This document shows positions 32,280 through 41,468 of a stretch of 64,000 nt of DNA, in pieces. The notes beneath the pieces were generated by a model. It had not been told where the DNA came from, did no database searches, and saw nothing but the letters and a program-made list of their open reading frames with translations. Positions within the stretch are counted from its first letter, which is position 1, and every line of letters begins with the position of its first letter. The position numbers were made by a program, and so were the translations under genes. The DNA comes from Oceanococcus sp. HetDA_MAG_MS8 (lineage in GTDB: Bacteria; Pseudomonadota; Gammaproteobacteria; Nevskiales; Oceanococcaceae): contig JAHCMK010000003.1 in NCBI GenBank assembly GCA_019192445.1, positions 186,001 through 250,000 of the forward strand, in the 5' to 3' direction.

Positions 32280-32693
32280 ATGCGTGGTGAAGAGCAACCA
32301 TTCTGGCTTCGGGCCATATTTCTGCTGGGCGTTAGCCTGTTGTTCACCCATGAGCTAGACGCCATGACCCACAGCGAATGGCGGGTGCTGCCTCTTACGA
32401 GCTGGTTGTCGCCGGAGGTGGGGCGGGTCGCCTTCGTGGTTTTGCATGTGCCGCTGTTTGCTTTTGTACTGGGTTGGTTGACCAGTCATGTGCCGGGTAA
32501 GGCCATCGCGGCGCAGTTTTGGATTTCGGCCTTTTTGGTGGTGCACGCCGGGCTGCATTTGGCCTTTAGCAGCCATCCGCACTACACCTTTGACGGCATT
32601 CTCTCCAACACCTTGATTCTCGGCGCAGCCGTGTGTGGGGCGGTGTATCTCTGGCGGCGGCGTGCTGTGTCTCCGCCGGCGGCGGCGCAGTAA
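32280..32693 (+). CDS. Four-helix membrane protein with HELDAM motif
   Basis: A 137-residue integral membrane protein with four helices and a conserved-looking motif FTHELDAMTHSEWRVLPL between helices 1 and 2. A further His pair lies in VVHAGLHLAFSSHPHYTF. The pattern suggests a DUF6713-type family, recalled with moderate certainty; the His/Glu/Asp residues at the membrane interface could bind a metal. Function is unknown. The next gene follows by 36 bp and may be co-transcribed. Confidence 0.68.
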   Translation: MRGEEQPFWLRAIFLLGVSLLFTHELDAMTHSEWRVLPLTSWLSPEVGRVAFVVLHVPLFAFVLGWLTSHVPGKAIAAQFWISAFLVVHAGLHLAFSSHPHYTFDGILSNTLILGAAVCGAVYLWRRRAVSPPAAAQ

Positions 32694-32729
32694 ATCACCG
32701 GGGCCTGCATCGAGCTAGGAGGCGGACTC

Positions 32730-33185
32730 ATGAATCAGGCAGAGATTGCTGACGGCATCCTGCACCGCTTCGCTGATGTTCATGCGGTGCAGACCTGGGG
32801 CGAGACCGCGTTCTTCTACAACCCCGGTCAGCAACTCCCGCGGGGGGTGTACTTCGCCACCCTCAAGAACCAGGACGGCGATAACGACCGTGCATCGGCG
32901 CTGTCGCGTCCTGGGGTGTTTCGGTTGAACCTGGGGGTGGGCAAGTCCGCCTATCGGGAGCTGTTTGGCCCGCAGCCAGCGCGCCCGGCCGCCGGCGGCG
33001 TGGTCGCTACGGGGCATGATTTCACCGCCCTCGATCAGCTCATGCCGCATCCGGTGTATGGCTGGATGTCCTGGGTCTGCGTGCTGAACCCCAGCGCGCA
33101 GACGGTGGCTTCGCTGCGGCCTTTGCTGGAAGGGGCTTACGACTTGGCTGTGGGCAAATTCCAGAAGCGAACACGCGCCCGCTGA
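32730..33185 (+). CDS. DUF6194 family protein
   Basis: A 151-residue soluble protein. The run FFYNPGQQLPRGVYFATLK, then QDGDNDRAS, GVFRLNLGVGK, PHPVYGWMSWVCVLNP and LLEGAYDLAVGK, is the conserved core of DUF6194, a widespread family without assigned function. Start ATG 32730 with GGAGG nearby (AGGAGGCGGACTC). It is downstream of the HELDAM membrane protein on the same strand. Confidence 0.8.
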   Translation: MNQAEIADGILHRFADVHAVQTWGETAFFYNPGQQLPRGVYFATLKNQDGDNDRASALSRPGVFRLNLGVGKSAYRELFGPQPARPAAGGVVATGHDFTALDQLMPHPVYGWMSWVCVLNPSAQTVASLRPLLEGAYDLAVGKFQKRTRAR

Positions 33186-33252
33186 GCATCGTGACTCAGC
33201 GTTTCGTTGGCGATTGCGTCATAGTCCTCTTGTGATTGCTGCAGGAGGGGTA

Positions 33253-33840
33253 ATGAAGCTTGCGGAACAACTGGGGCTGTGGTCCCGTGCATTAGGGCGT
33301 GGGGTGTTCCCGCATCAGTTGAGTTGGATTCTGGATTTGCCAGGGCGGGGGCTGATTATGTCGGCCAAAACCGTGGCCAAGCGCTTGCCGATCTCGGCTG
33401 ATGCCCAAGTGCTGGAGGTGGGGCCGGGGTCTGGCTATTACAGCCTGGAAGTGGCTAAGCGTATTCCCCAGGGGCAGCTCACTTTGCTTGATATTCAGCA
33501 GGGCATGCTGGACAAGTGCGCCCAAAAGCTCAGTGCGGCGGGCTTGAGCAACTTTGCTACCCAGCTCTCGGATGGGGCCGTCCTGCCTTTTGCCGATGCC
33601 AGCTTTGATGCCATCTACATGGTGACGGTATTTGGCGAGATTGCTGGGCGCGACTCGTTCGTGCGCGAAGCGGCGCGGGTGCTCAAGCCCGGTGGTGTGC
33701 TCTCGATTACCGAGCATCACCCTGATCCCGACTTTGAGCATGCCGCCGATATCGCGTCCCAGCTCCAAGCCTTCGGCTTTGAGCCGCAGGCCAAGCAAGG
33801 TTGGCGCTGGGCTTATACCCTCAATGCCATCAAGCCATAG
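33253..33840 (+). CDS. Class I SAM-dependent methyltransferase
   Basis: A 195-residue Rossmann methyltransferase. Motif I is VLEVGPGSGYYSLEVAK, the acidic end of strand 2 is TLLDIQ, the motif IV region is FDAIYMVTVFGEI, and ARVLKPGGVLSITEHH is the typical post-motif. The substrate is unknown; the type resembles UbiE/Methyltransf_11 enzymes. ATG 33253 is preferred because AGGAGGGG lies just upstream; the frame is open from 33214. It is followed by a membrane protein gene 45 bp later. Confidence 0.86.
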   Translation: MKLAEQLGLWSRALGRGVFPHQLSWILDLPGRGLIMSAKTVAKRLPISADAQVLEVGPGSGYYSLEVAKRIPQGQLTLLDIQQGMLDKCAQKLSAAGLSNFATQLSDGAVLPFADASFDAIYMVTVFGEIAGRDSFVREAARVLKPGGVLSITEHHPDPDFEHAADIASQLQAFGFEPQAKQGWRWAYTLNAIKP

Positions 33841-33885
33841 GCTTCAGTCCCCGGCTCCCTACCCACCGAAGAGGAACGCAGCCCT

Positions 33886-34566
33886 ATGAAAAATGACATG
33901 CGCGCAGCCGGAATTGCGGCCTCGGTTTTGGGGCTGTGCTACGTCTTTGGCTTTGCCATGCTCGCGAGCGTGATGAACCCTGGCGATACCGCGGGCTGGT
34001 TGCCGCAGGACAAGCTGGAATTCGTGCTGCAGCGGGCGGCCCTGTTCCAGCTGTGGAATCTGGTGATCTATGTGGTGTTTGGTGTGGTGCTGGTGGTGTT
34101 GGCGGCGGCCCTGCATCGCTTGCTCGCGCAACCGCAGTCACTGCTGATGGCGGTAGCCACACCGCTGGGAATGATTTGGGCCGGGCTGGTGATTGCCAGC
34201 GGGATGCTGGTCAGTGTGGCGCTACCCGCTGTGGCAGGTCGCTTCGCCGACGATCCCGAGGCGGCTACGCAGCTTTGGAGCACCATCGCCATCGTCCAAG
34301 ATGGCTTGGGCGGCGGCGTTGAGGTGGTCGGTGGGCTGTGGTTGCTGCTACTCAGCGTAGCCGCGGCTAAGGCGCGTGAGCTTCTGCCGCCGTGGCTGAA
34401 TATCGTCGGCATCCTGGTGGGTGTGGCCGGCATTCTGACCGTGATCCCCGCACTCCAGGCCTTGGGTGCGGTGTTTGGTCTGGGCCAAATCGCGTGGTTT
34501 GTAGGCGTAGGGATTGGCCTATTGCGGCGTGCTCCCTCCACCCCTACAGCAGCGACGCCACCTTAG
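33886..34566 (+). CDS. Multi-pass membrane protein (DUF4386-like)
   Basis: A 226-residue inner-membrane protein with six predicted helices (such as AGIAASVLGLCYVFGFAMLA, LWNLVIYVVFGVVLVVLAAAL, IWAGLVIASGMLVSVALPAVA, VVGGLWLLLLSVAA and NIVGILVGVAGILTVIPAL). The arrangement resembles DUF4386 proteins; no catalytic residues can be named. It starts 45 bp after the methyltransferase stop, so the two may share a transcript. Confidence 0.68.
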   Translation: MKNDMRAAGIAASVLGLCYVFGFAMLASVMNPGDTAGWLPQDKLEFVLQRAALFQLWNLVIYVVFGVVLVVLAAALHRLLAQPQSLLMAVATPLGMIWAGLVIASGMLVSVALPAVAGRFADDPEAATQLWSTIAIVQDGLGGGVEVVGGLWLLLLSVAAAKARELLPPWLNIVGILVGVAGILTVIPALQALGAVFGLGQIAWFVGVGIGLLRRAPSTPTAATPP

Positions 34567-34604
34567 GTGGTGCTCATGAATTCTTGTCGCCTGGGCGCGC
34601 AACC

Positions 34605-35075
34605 ATGACGCCAGCCGTGCTCGCACTGGAGCAGGCCGCTGTGTCCCATCGTGTGCTGGAAGTGGCCAGCTACGAAGGCCCGCAGCGGCAGCAGCGCCTG
34701 GCCGACTCCCTCGGCGTGCCCATGCAGGCCATCTTCAAGACTTTGGTGGCCAAGCTTGATAACGGGTCGCTGGTGGTGGCCATCGTTCCCATTCAGGCCG
34801 AACTGCAGCTCAAATCCCTGGCCGCGGCAGCGGGGGCCAAAAAAGCGGTGATGGCCGCAGCGCAGGAGGCACAAGCCGCCACTGGCTATGTGCTGGGCGG
34901 GATCAGTCCCCTGGGGCAGCGCCGGCGATTGGCGACATTCGCCGATCAGAGCCTGGCCGCGCATTCTCTGGTGTATGTCAGCGCCGGCCGGCGCGGACTG
35001 GAGTTGGAGTTGGCGCCCCAGGATTTGATTCGGCTGTGTGGCATCACTCTGGCTGGACTCGCGCGGCCCAGTTGA
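34605..35075 (+). CDS. ybaK: Cys-tRNA(Pro)/Cys-tRNA deacylase YbaK/EbsC
   Basis: A 156-residue trans-editing protein of the YbaK/ProX superfamily that hydrolyses Cys-tRNA(Pro). Typical elements: HRVLEVASYEG, the Lys-containing AIFKTLVAKL, VVAIVPIQAELQLKSLAAAAGAKKA and the glycine loop GYVLGGISPLGQRR. The length equals E. coli YbaK. ATG 34605 is the first start with family N-terminal sequence. It is convergent with mscS, 19 bp apart. Confidence 0.9.
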   Translation: MTPAVLALEQAAVSHRVLEVASYEGPQRQQRLADSLGVPMQAIFKTLVAKLDNGSLVVAIVPIQAELQLKSLAAAAGAKKAVMAAAQEAQAATGYVLGGISPLGQRRRLATFADQSLAAHSLVYVSAGRRGLELELAPQDLIRLCGITLAGLARPS

Positions 35076-35094
35076 ACGCCTGTCACAGTGAGGC

Positions 35095-36177
35095 TTAGCT
35101 CTCCGGGCTGTCTGATCCTGGCATTTTCTCCACAAACAGCGTCCGCGTGGGGTAGGCGAAGTCGATGCCGGCTTCGGCAAAGCGCCGAACCAGGGCCAGG
35201 TTGATGCTTTGCTGGGTATCCATGTAGAGGTTGTATTCGGGGGTCTGCATCCAGTACACCACCTCGAAGTCATATGAGGATTCGCCAAAGGCGAAGAAGT
35301 GCGCGCGATCAAAGCGGATGTCTGGAATGGCTTCGATGATCTCGCGCACCATGACCGGGATCTGCTCCAGCAGATCCGGCGGTGTTTGGTACAGCACTCC
35401 AAATTTGAACAGAATCCGCCGTTCCCGCATGCGTTTGTAATTGCGCACGCGGGCGCCGAGCAGGTCACTGTTGGCGAACACCAGCTGTTCGCCCCCCAGG
35501 CTGCGCACGCGGGTGGTTTTGAGCCCCACGTTTTCGACCGTGCCGTAGAAGGTGTCGACCACAATGAAATCGCCAACCTCGAAGGGCTTGTCGATGACGA
35601 TGGACAGCGACGCAAACAGATCGCCCAGAATGTTCTGCACCGCCAGCGCGACGGCAATACCGCCCACACCTAGGCCGGCCACTAGAGCGGTGATGTCCAC
35701 GCCGAGGTTATCCAGTGCTAGCAGTAGCACCACCGCCCAGAGCACCACACGGCCCACAAAGCCAATGGCCGAAAAATGCGTGGTGGGCTCGTTGTTACTG
35801 GCCGCTTCCGCTCGTGACTCGCTGATCCAGAAGCTCAGTCCGGCGGTGCCCCACACTCCCACTTGCGCGAAAAGGCTGATGGCACTGGCACCACCGAGGA
35901 GCTGATTGAAGCCCTGGGGTAGTTCCAGCATGCGGGTGCCCAAGTACAGGGCCGGCAGTGTGAGCAGCGCCTGATGGGTGCGCCCTACCACCGCTGCTAG
36001 GCCGCGGTTGAGGGTGCGGCTGGAACCGGTTGCCAGACGCCGCAGCCGCCCGATGATGAAGCGTCGAACAATGCTCACCACCAAAAAGGCGCTGATGGTG
36101 ATGCCGCCGGCGCTCAGCCAGACGGCCAGAGTGTTGTTCCAGACGCTGGTGTTAAGGGTGTTCAAGTCCACGTGCAC
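35095..36177 (-). CDS. MscS-family mechanosensitive channel
   Basis: A 360-residue channel with about four N-terminal membrane helices and the pore helix GLGVGGIAVALAVQNILGDLFASLSIV (Gly/Ala packing). The beta domain KPFEVGDFIVVDTFYGTVENVGLKTTRVRSLGGEQLVFANSDL and the cytoplasmic alpha/beta vestibule follow. It would release solutes on hypo-osmotic shock. The N-terminus is longer than E. coli MscS (286 residues), as in YnaI/YbdG-type channels. The start is a GTG at 36177; no strong ribosome-binding site was seen, so it is approximate. Confidence 0.9.
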   Translation of the reverse strand: MHVDLNTLNTSVWNNTLAVWLSAGGITISAFLVVSIVRRFIIGRLRRLATGSSRTLNRGLAAVVGRTHQALLTLPALYLGTRMLELPQGFNQLLGGASAISLFAQVGVWGTAGLSFWISESRAEAASNNEPTTHFSAIGFVGRVVLWAVVLLLALDNLGVDITALVAGLGVGGIAVALAVQNILGDLFASLSIVIDKPFEVGDFIVVDTFYGTVENVGLKTTRVRSLGGEQLVFANSDLLGARVRNYKRMRERRILFKFGVLYQTPPDLLEQIPVMVREIIEAIPDIRFDRAHFFAFGESSYDFEVVYWMQTPEYNLYMDTQQSINLALVRRFAEAGIDFAYPTRTLFVEKMPGSDSPES

Positions 36178-36484
36178 AAGTCCAAAAAGGTATTTCAGGC
36201 ATAGCTTGCTGCCGCACCTTGATGCATCTGCCAGTGCGTATCAAGTTCGCCCGCTGCCCACGGGGCTTTGTTTTGCCGTTTGGTGCCCGTCTCCATCTTG
36301 GGAGCCTTTGGTGGAATACTGATTGATTGGTGGCGGGCCGATCCCGAGCCACTGAGCGTAGCGGGAGCGGCTGAAATCCTTGGTCAGGTCTTTATGATGA
36401 TGGCGAGCCGCGGCACTGCCTTGAGCAGATATCAAGATGTGCGCTGAAGCGGCAATCTTCTACATGGATTGGATGGAGGAGTTG

Positions 36485-37279
36485 ATGGATTTTGGCTTGA
36501 GTCAGCCGCTATTACTGGCCTTATTTGGCTTTGTCATCTTGCCCCTGTTGTGCATGGGCGCGGAGCGGCTGTGGCCCCAGTATCCGGACGCACGCCGGTT
36601 CCGAAGCGGTTTTGTTTCAGATCTTGTTTGGTACGCCGTCCAAAGCGTCGTCTCCCGCAGTATTGCGCCTTGGGTGGTGTTTGTTGCCGTCTTGCCGGTA
36701 TTTATCATTGCTGACCTTCCTTTGGATAACTACTGGGCCGGCTTTGGTCCCGTGGCTCAGTGGCCGTTTTGGCTGCAAGTGTTGGTCGTCTTTGTCGTCG
36801 CAGACTTTCTGAGTTACTGGCAGCATCGGCTATTCCACCAGCCAGGTTTTTGGCCGGTGCATGCCGTACATCACTCCTCGGAAAATTTAGACTGGCTCAG
36901 TGCCACCCGTTTCCACCCCTTCAATGAAATCGGCGCCCAGCTGGTGTACGTGGCACCCCTGATTGCACTGGGGTTTAGCCCCACCGCGTTCGTGGTGCTC
37001 GCGCCATTTACGGCAACCTATGCCGTGGTTTTACATGCCAACGTCAATCTTAGCTTTGGTCCCTTACAGTACTGTTTGGCCAGCCCCGTGTTTCATCGTT
37101 GGCATCATTCTCAAGCCGTGGAAGCGCAAGACAAAAACTTCGCGGGTTTTCTGCCGGTGTGGGATGTGCTGTTCGGCACCTTCTACCACCCGCGGGGGCG
37201 ACTGCCGCAGCAATTTGGTGTTAAAGACCCAGTGGGCGAGGGCTTCTGGCGGCAGCTGACCTACCCCTGGAGAGCTTAG
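36485..37279 (+). CDS. Sterol desaturase/fatty acid hydroxylase family protein
   Basis: A 264-residue membrane di-iron oxygenase. The histidine clusters are QHRLFHQ (HxxxH), HAVHHSSE (HxxHH), the conserved WLSATRFHPFNEI, and HRWHHSQAVE (HxxHH). Four to five helices surround them. It would hydroxylate or desaturate a lipid using O2; the substrate is unknown. The ATG at 36485 has GGAGGAG 5 nt upstream and is favoured over starts at 36437 and 36464. Confidence 0.9.
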   Translation: MDFGLSQPLLLALFGFVILPLLCMGAERLWPQYPDARRFRSGFVSDLVWYAVQSVVSRSIAPWVVFVAVLPVFIIADLPLDNYWAGFGPVAQWPFWLQVLVVFVVADFLSYWQHRLFHQPGFWPVHAVHHSSENLDWLSATRFHPFNEIGAQLVYVAPLIALGFSPTAFVVLAPFTATYAVVLHANVNLSFGPLQYCLASPVFHRWHHSQAVEAQDKNFAGFLPVWDVLFGTFYHPRGRLPQQFGVKDPVGEGFWRQLTYPWRA

Positions 37280-37697
37280 CGCCCCTTAAGTGGAGTTCGT
37301 CGCACATTTGCGAGTGAGCACAGGGTGTGCCGCTAAGCGCTCGCGCAGAGGGGCTCGTATATTCAACGGACTCCTCGTAAGGGACACTCATGGGCCAAGG
37401 TAGTGACTGACCCAAATGCGATTGGTATCCACTGTTGCAATGCGAACGCTTTGAGTAAGCCGTAACGACAGCGTCTTTGGCGATTAACCCGCCGCACCTT
37501 TGTTGCGAAGATAATCCGTTGCTGGCTGCTAGCTAGCCTTCCGACTCTGGTCGACGGTGACTTCTCGCACTGAGCTTTAGCTCGCTGTTGATCAGAGATT
37601 TCAAGGAGGATCACATTCAGCTGTTCATGAACAGCCTACTGAGCGGAGGCTATGAACTGGTGAGCCCATATTGGTACGACCTTCAGGAAGGCCATGA
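37280..37697. other. Spacer with one copy of a dispersed repeat
   Basis: About 420 bp between convergent genes. It contains the 40-bp dispersed repeat at 37296-37335. Near 37604 there is AGGAGG followed by a short plus-strand frame (NSLLSGGYELVSPYWYDLQEGHD), too short to call a gene. Nothing else is recognised. Confidence 0.4.
37296..37335. repeat. Dispersed 40-bp repeat, copy A
   Basis: This segment starts TTCGTCGCACATTTGCGAG and ends GGTGTGCCGCTA. It matches 47551-47591 at all but a handful of positions, with one single-base gap. Its inner part can form a small hairpin (GCAC, AGGG, TGTGC). Both copies are intergenic, close after the 3' or 5' end of a gene. Confidence 0.7.
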
Positions 37698-40007
37698 CTA
37701 AGGGGCTGTATCGGGCAGGCTCATCACCCACTGCGCAATCAACTGTGTCGCATCAGTATGGATCACATGACTTGCCAAGGGAGGCATCCGCCGGTCGTCG
37801 GTAGCTTGCATGCGTAGGAGAAGCACACTGTTTTCCGGTACTCCTGGCGCCACAAGTTTGGCCTCGTCGATGCCAAAGTCATCCAGGGTTGCGGGTTGGT
37901 TGATGAGATTGGTCTCAGCAAGTGGGACCTCATAGCGCAGGTCTATGGTCGAGCGTAGGGGGACATCGGGGTTATGGCAGCTTGCGCAATTTGCATCTAA
38001 ATATGCACGAGCTCGATCTTCAAGAGTGAAGTCTGGGTCGTCTATGGCTGGCATCACAGCTAGATTGTCTGGTGCGCCGGGTGCGGGGCTGAGTAAAGCG
38101 ACTTCAGAAAGCGCTAGCAGTTGATTCATGGTTTGCGCTGGATAGTCATAGCTGCGGTTCAGCTGGGCGGTCTTCAAACCCAAGGCAAATCCAGTAGAGC
38201 CGTTGTGGCAGCTGATGCACTCTGCCCTAGAGGGAATGTCATAGGTCTGCTGGGTCGGCCCCTCAGCCGTCGTGATGGCCAGCTGCAAAGCTAGAGGCCC
38301 GGATAAAAGCTCGGCGTCGGTATGCTCTTCATTCCAGGCGTAGCTGAAGCCAAGCCACCCATCGACTCGTTTGAGAAGAATACGTGTTTCAAGTGGGGTT
38401 AAAGCATTGGATTCGTCGGTGAGATTCAGGTCCATGGCGAAATGTTTCACTAGAACCGATCCTTCAGGGAACACCCAGGCACCGTCACTGGAGTAGGCGA
38501 TGGTCCGTTGCTCCGGAATCGCAAACCAGCGTTGCTTTACGGCGCCGTCCGACCAAAGCTCAGTGTTGACCTCGTAAGGAATCATTCCCGGTTGTGCTTT
38601 GAGCGGGGCGAGTGAGGAGAATATTCCGGTCTGTGACAGCTTTTGCGGTATGGCCGCACATGTGTCGTCACTGCAAGAGTCGTCAACATCAAGTGTTTGA
38701 ACGATGCCTTGGCCTAAGTTGACGAAATAGGGTTCATCGTTGATGGCTTCGAAATCCACCATGCTGAAACCACCCGCTTGATCTGTAACAAGTGCATGCT
38801 GAGGCGAGGAGCTGCGCGTATCGAAAGACCATAAATTGCCGGAGATAAAGTCGCCGAATAGGAAATGCCCGAACAAATGGGGTAGGCGACTCCCGCGATA
38901 GACGAAGCCCGCGGTGACTGAGCGTCCCTCATCCCGGCCATATTGAATGACAGGCATCACCAGGTCGTTGCTGTCATAACCAAAATCAGTCTCTTCCAAT
39001 GGCATGGTGCCCTCGAAACTGGGCCAGCCATAGTTGGCTCCGGGGATAACCTGATTGATCTCCTCGAAGCTATCTTGGCCTACGTCTCCAACCCACATGG
39101 TCCGGGACACCTCATCAATACTGAACCGGTGAGGGTTGCGCAGACCATAAGCCCAGATTTCTTCCCGTACGGGCTGGCCCTCACCAACTACGCCAGCTTG
39201 CTCTAGTCCTGCCCCTACAAAAGGGTTGTCCCCAGGAATGCGATAAGGCAACCCTTGAGCGACGTCTATGCGCAGGATGGAACCGAAGAGGTTGGTTCTA
39301 TTCTGCGAAAAACCACTGCCAAACCAGGTGAAGCCGTCCCCCAAGCCGATGTACAAGTAGCCATCTGGACCAAAACTCAATTGGCCGACATTGTGGAACT
39401 GGCCGGGTTGCTTGAGCAGCAGAATGATCTCTTCGCTGCTGGGGTCCAGCCTGGAAACGTCGTCGGGATCGCGTTTGAAGCGCGAAACAACCGAACAGTG
39501 GTCATCGCATTGCACGGGGTCCACCTCAGGCCCAGCCGCGTAACTCAGATAGACGAAGCCGTTGCTCGCATATTGAGGGTCAAACGCAATGCCCACCAAG
39601 CCGCGTTCAGCTTCGTCAAAGAGAACCCGGTCCTCAATGTTGAGGAATACCGAGTGAAATTCGACATCCGCACGGTTATCAAAAATGAGCACTCTTCCTC
39701 TGTGCTCCACAACTGCAATTTGGTCCTCCGAGGGCGTTGGGGCCATATCCACAGGGCGGTCGAATACCAGTGCAGGAAAAGCCTCCCTTACGTTGACAGT
39801 GGTACCTGTCGCCGTGTTGGCCGTTAACCGCAATGTGTCTGGCGCTGATCGGCGTTGAATAGCGGTCGTTGGTACCGGTGTAGGAGTCGTCGGTGGAGGA
39901 CTGGGGTCTGACTGCTGGGCAGAAACATCTGTAGAGTCGCAGCCGGCGAAAAAAAAGATCAGCCCAGCGCCCGCCAGCCTAGCGATGTTTGCAGCGAATG
40001 TGTTCAC
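37698..40007 (-). CDS. PQQ-dependent aldose dehydrogenase fused to a diheme cytochrome c domain, lipoprotein
   Basis: A 769-residue exported protein. The lipoprotein cysteine is residue 23 (FFFAGC), followed by a Pro/Thr/Ser linker. The first half is a six-bladed GSDH propeller (MAPTPSEDQIAVVEHRGRV, GLVGIAFDPQY, GYLYIGLGDG, EEIWAYGLRNPHRFS, GANYGWPSFEG), which in the family binds PQQ and Ca2+ and oxidises aldoses. The second half has two heme c motifs, CISCH (597-601) and CASCH (674-678), which would pass electrons on to the respiratory chain. The GTG at 40007 has GGAGGG upstream. No PQQ synthesis genes are in the window. The sugar specificity is unknown. Confidence 0.88.
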   Translation of the reverse strand: MNTFAANIARLAGAGLIFFFAGCDSTDVSAQQSDPSPPPTTPTPVPTTAIQRRSAPDTLRLTANTATGTTVNVREAFPALVFDRPVDMAPTPSEDQIAVVEHRGRVLIFDNRADVEFHSVFLNIEDRVLFDEAERGLVGIAFDPQYASNGFVYLSYAAGPEVDPVQCDDHCSVVSRFKRDPDDVSRLDPSSEEIILLLKQPGQFHNVGQLSFGPDGYLYIGLGDGFTWFGSGFSQNRTNLFGSILRIDVAQGLPYRIPGDNPFVGAGLEQAGVVGEGQPVREEIWAYGLRNPHRFSIDEVSRTMWVGDVGQDSFEEINQVIPGANYGWPSFEGTMPLEETDFGYDSNDLVMPVIQYGRDEGRSVTAGFVYRGSRLPHLFGHFLFGDFISGNLWSFDTRSSSPQHALVTDQAGGFSMVDFEAINDEPYFVNLGQGIVQTLDVDDSCSDDTCAAIPQKLSQTGIFSSLAPLKAQPGMIPYEVNTELWSDGAVKQRWFAIPEQRTIAYSSDGAWVFPEGSVLVKHFAMDLNLTDESNALTPLETRILLKRVDGWLGFSYAWNEEHTDAELLSGPLALQLAITTAEGPTQQTYDIPSRAECISCHNGSTGFALGLKTAQLNRSYDYPAQTMNQLLALSEVALLSPAPGAPDNLAVMPAIDDPDFTLEDRARAYLDANCASCHNPDVPLRSTIDLRYEVPLAETNLINQPATLDDFGIDEAKLVAPGVPENSVLLLRMQATDDRRMPPLASHVIHTDATQLIAQWVMSLPDTAP

Positions 40008-40486
40008 GTTTTGCCCTCCGTCCCTGTGGAAATGTTCGCACAAAAAATTAGGGTCCACACATGACATCCGGGGCGGATCAGCAAGAAGTGTTACTCAAGC
40101 CCCGAGTTTCTGCGGGTAATCTGCCCCCGCGCGCTAATGGGCTGCAATTAACGGCTAAGAATTATGCAGCGCGGTGTTTGGTTTGCCTGAGAGCGAGTCA
40201 TCCCAATCCTGCGAGGCATTGACCTGGGGCTCGCCGCGGTACGCATCGCTTAGAAGCGAAAAAGTGGTTGGCCGAGTTTCTGGGCTGCGCGGATGAGCTT
40301 GAGCTGTTGCCGGGGTGACGCCGAGGAGGGAGTCGGCCTTGCGCGATGATGGCGGCTAAGGGTGTATGGCTGCTTTTGAGCGCGAGAATGCGAAGCCCTC
40401 TGCGGCCTCGTCCATGCGCGTGAAAGGGCGTCATTGCTTGAGGAGCGCAGCCGCCCCTGAAGCGGCGGCTGCTGCCAGTCCTGGCG
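40008..40486. other. Spacer between PQQ dehydrogenase and DUF3014 genes
   Basis: About 480 bp. A strong stem-loop, GCAGCCGC (40447-40454) with GCGGCTGC (40465-40472), lies just past the DUF3014 stop, without a T-run. The remaining bases presumably hold the dehydrogenase promoter. The open frames here look random. Confidence 0.4.
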
Positions 40487-41335
40487 TTAGCGCCCTGTGA
40501 TCTCGCGCCGAAAAGCCTTCAGAAAACGTTTGATCGTTGCCATGTGGGACGGGCCGGTACGAATGAGCGTTTTTTGGCCCCAGGACAGCTCTTCCAGGGC
40601 AGGGTCGGCAAATTCGTAGAGCACTTTGGGCTGAACAACCTGAATGGGGTACTCCACAGTTGGCGTGGCTAGAAGGTGGTCGATGATGGCCACGAGGCGA
40701 TCATTGAAATACCCGTTGGGGTAGCCCAAATTTTTGTAGGCCTGCTGAAATAATGGGTAGTAGCGTTGATAGAGGCGCGCGGTCTGGGCCGGGTTCAGGC
40801 GGTCTAGGGCGTCCACGTAGGGTGTGTACCGCCGGGTGTTGGCCTCGGTGAGGTAGATCACGGCTTCGTCGCCATCGGTGCGCCGGCTAGCCGGTTGGCC
40901 GGGCACATGCTTGGTGGGCCGGTAGCTCATGCGGATGGGATTGCCATCGAGGTTTTCCACCGTAACCACGAGGTGCTCGATCAGCGCATCCGGGATCAAA
41001 AATTCCGGTAGACCTCTGGATCCAAACAGGGGTTTGGCGTCCTGCAGTAGCACAGCGTCGGATTGGTCCAGTGGTGGTAGAGATACTGGTGTTGGCGTGC
41101 TGCGGGGAGCCTGACTGGGCGAGATTGGTTGCGGCTGCTTGCTCGGCGTAGGCGCAGGTGTGGGTGTATTAATGGGATATTGAATGCTGGCCGTGGGGCT
41201 AGGGCTGGGCTCAACGGTCACCAAAGGTGTGGTTTCGGCGGGCGCATCGTCGCCGGTTTGCATGAAGAATGCGATGCCGCCGAGAATGACGGCGATCGTC
41301 GCAACGCCTGCAAGGGCGAGGCCAGTGTTGTTCAT
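40487..41335 (-). CDS. DUF3014 domain protein
   Basis: A 282-residue protein with one N-terminal membrane helix (GLALAGVATIAVILGGIAFFM), a Pro/Thr/Ser-rich periplasmic linker (about residues 30-90), and a C-terminal DUF3014 domain. Recognised segments are IPDALIEHLVVTVENLDG, YTPYVDALDRLNP, ARLYQRYYPLFQQAYKNLGYP, NDRLVAIIDHLLATP and SWGQKTLIRTGP. The function of the family is unknown. It faces away from the acyltransferase gene. Confidence 0.83.
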   Translation of the reverse strand: MNNTGLALAGVATIAVILGGIAFFMQTGDDAPAETTPLVTVEPSPSPTASIQYPINTPTPAPTPSKQPQPISPSQAPRSTPTPVSLPPLDQSDAVLLQDAKPLFGSRGLPEFLIPDALIEHLVVTVENLDGNPIRMSYRPTKHVPGQPASRRTDGDEAVIYLTEANTRRYTPYVDALDRLNPAQTARLYQRYYPLFQQAYKNLGYPNGYFNDRLVAIIDHLLATPTVEYPIQVVQPKVLYEFADPALEELSWGQKTLIRTGPSHMATIKRFLKAFRREITGR

Positions 41336-41468
41336 GGGAGGGCTCCAAAATTTGTGCCGCTAGCTTAACGCGAATACTGCGCAGGGTAAGGCGGTGTCAG
41401 CCCCTTTCAGGGGCGCAGCTGTGCCGGGGCTTTGGCGCAGGCATGACAGGCCAGAGTGCTCAAACACG

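Noticed and set aside
34563-35669. 368-codon minus-strand frame
   Set aside because: It runs across ybaK and mscS in a different frame; both of those have clear family motifs.
40198-40434. 78-codon minus-strand frame
   Set aside because: Basic, low-complexity translation with no start signal; considered random.
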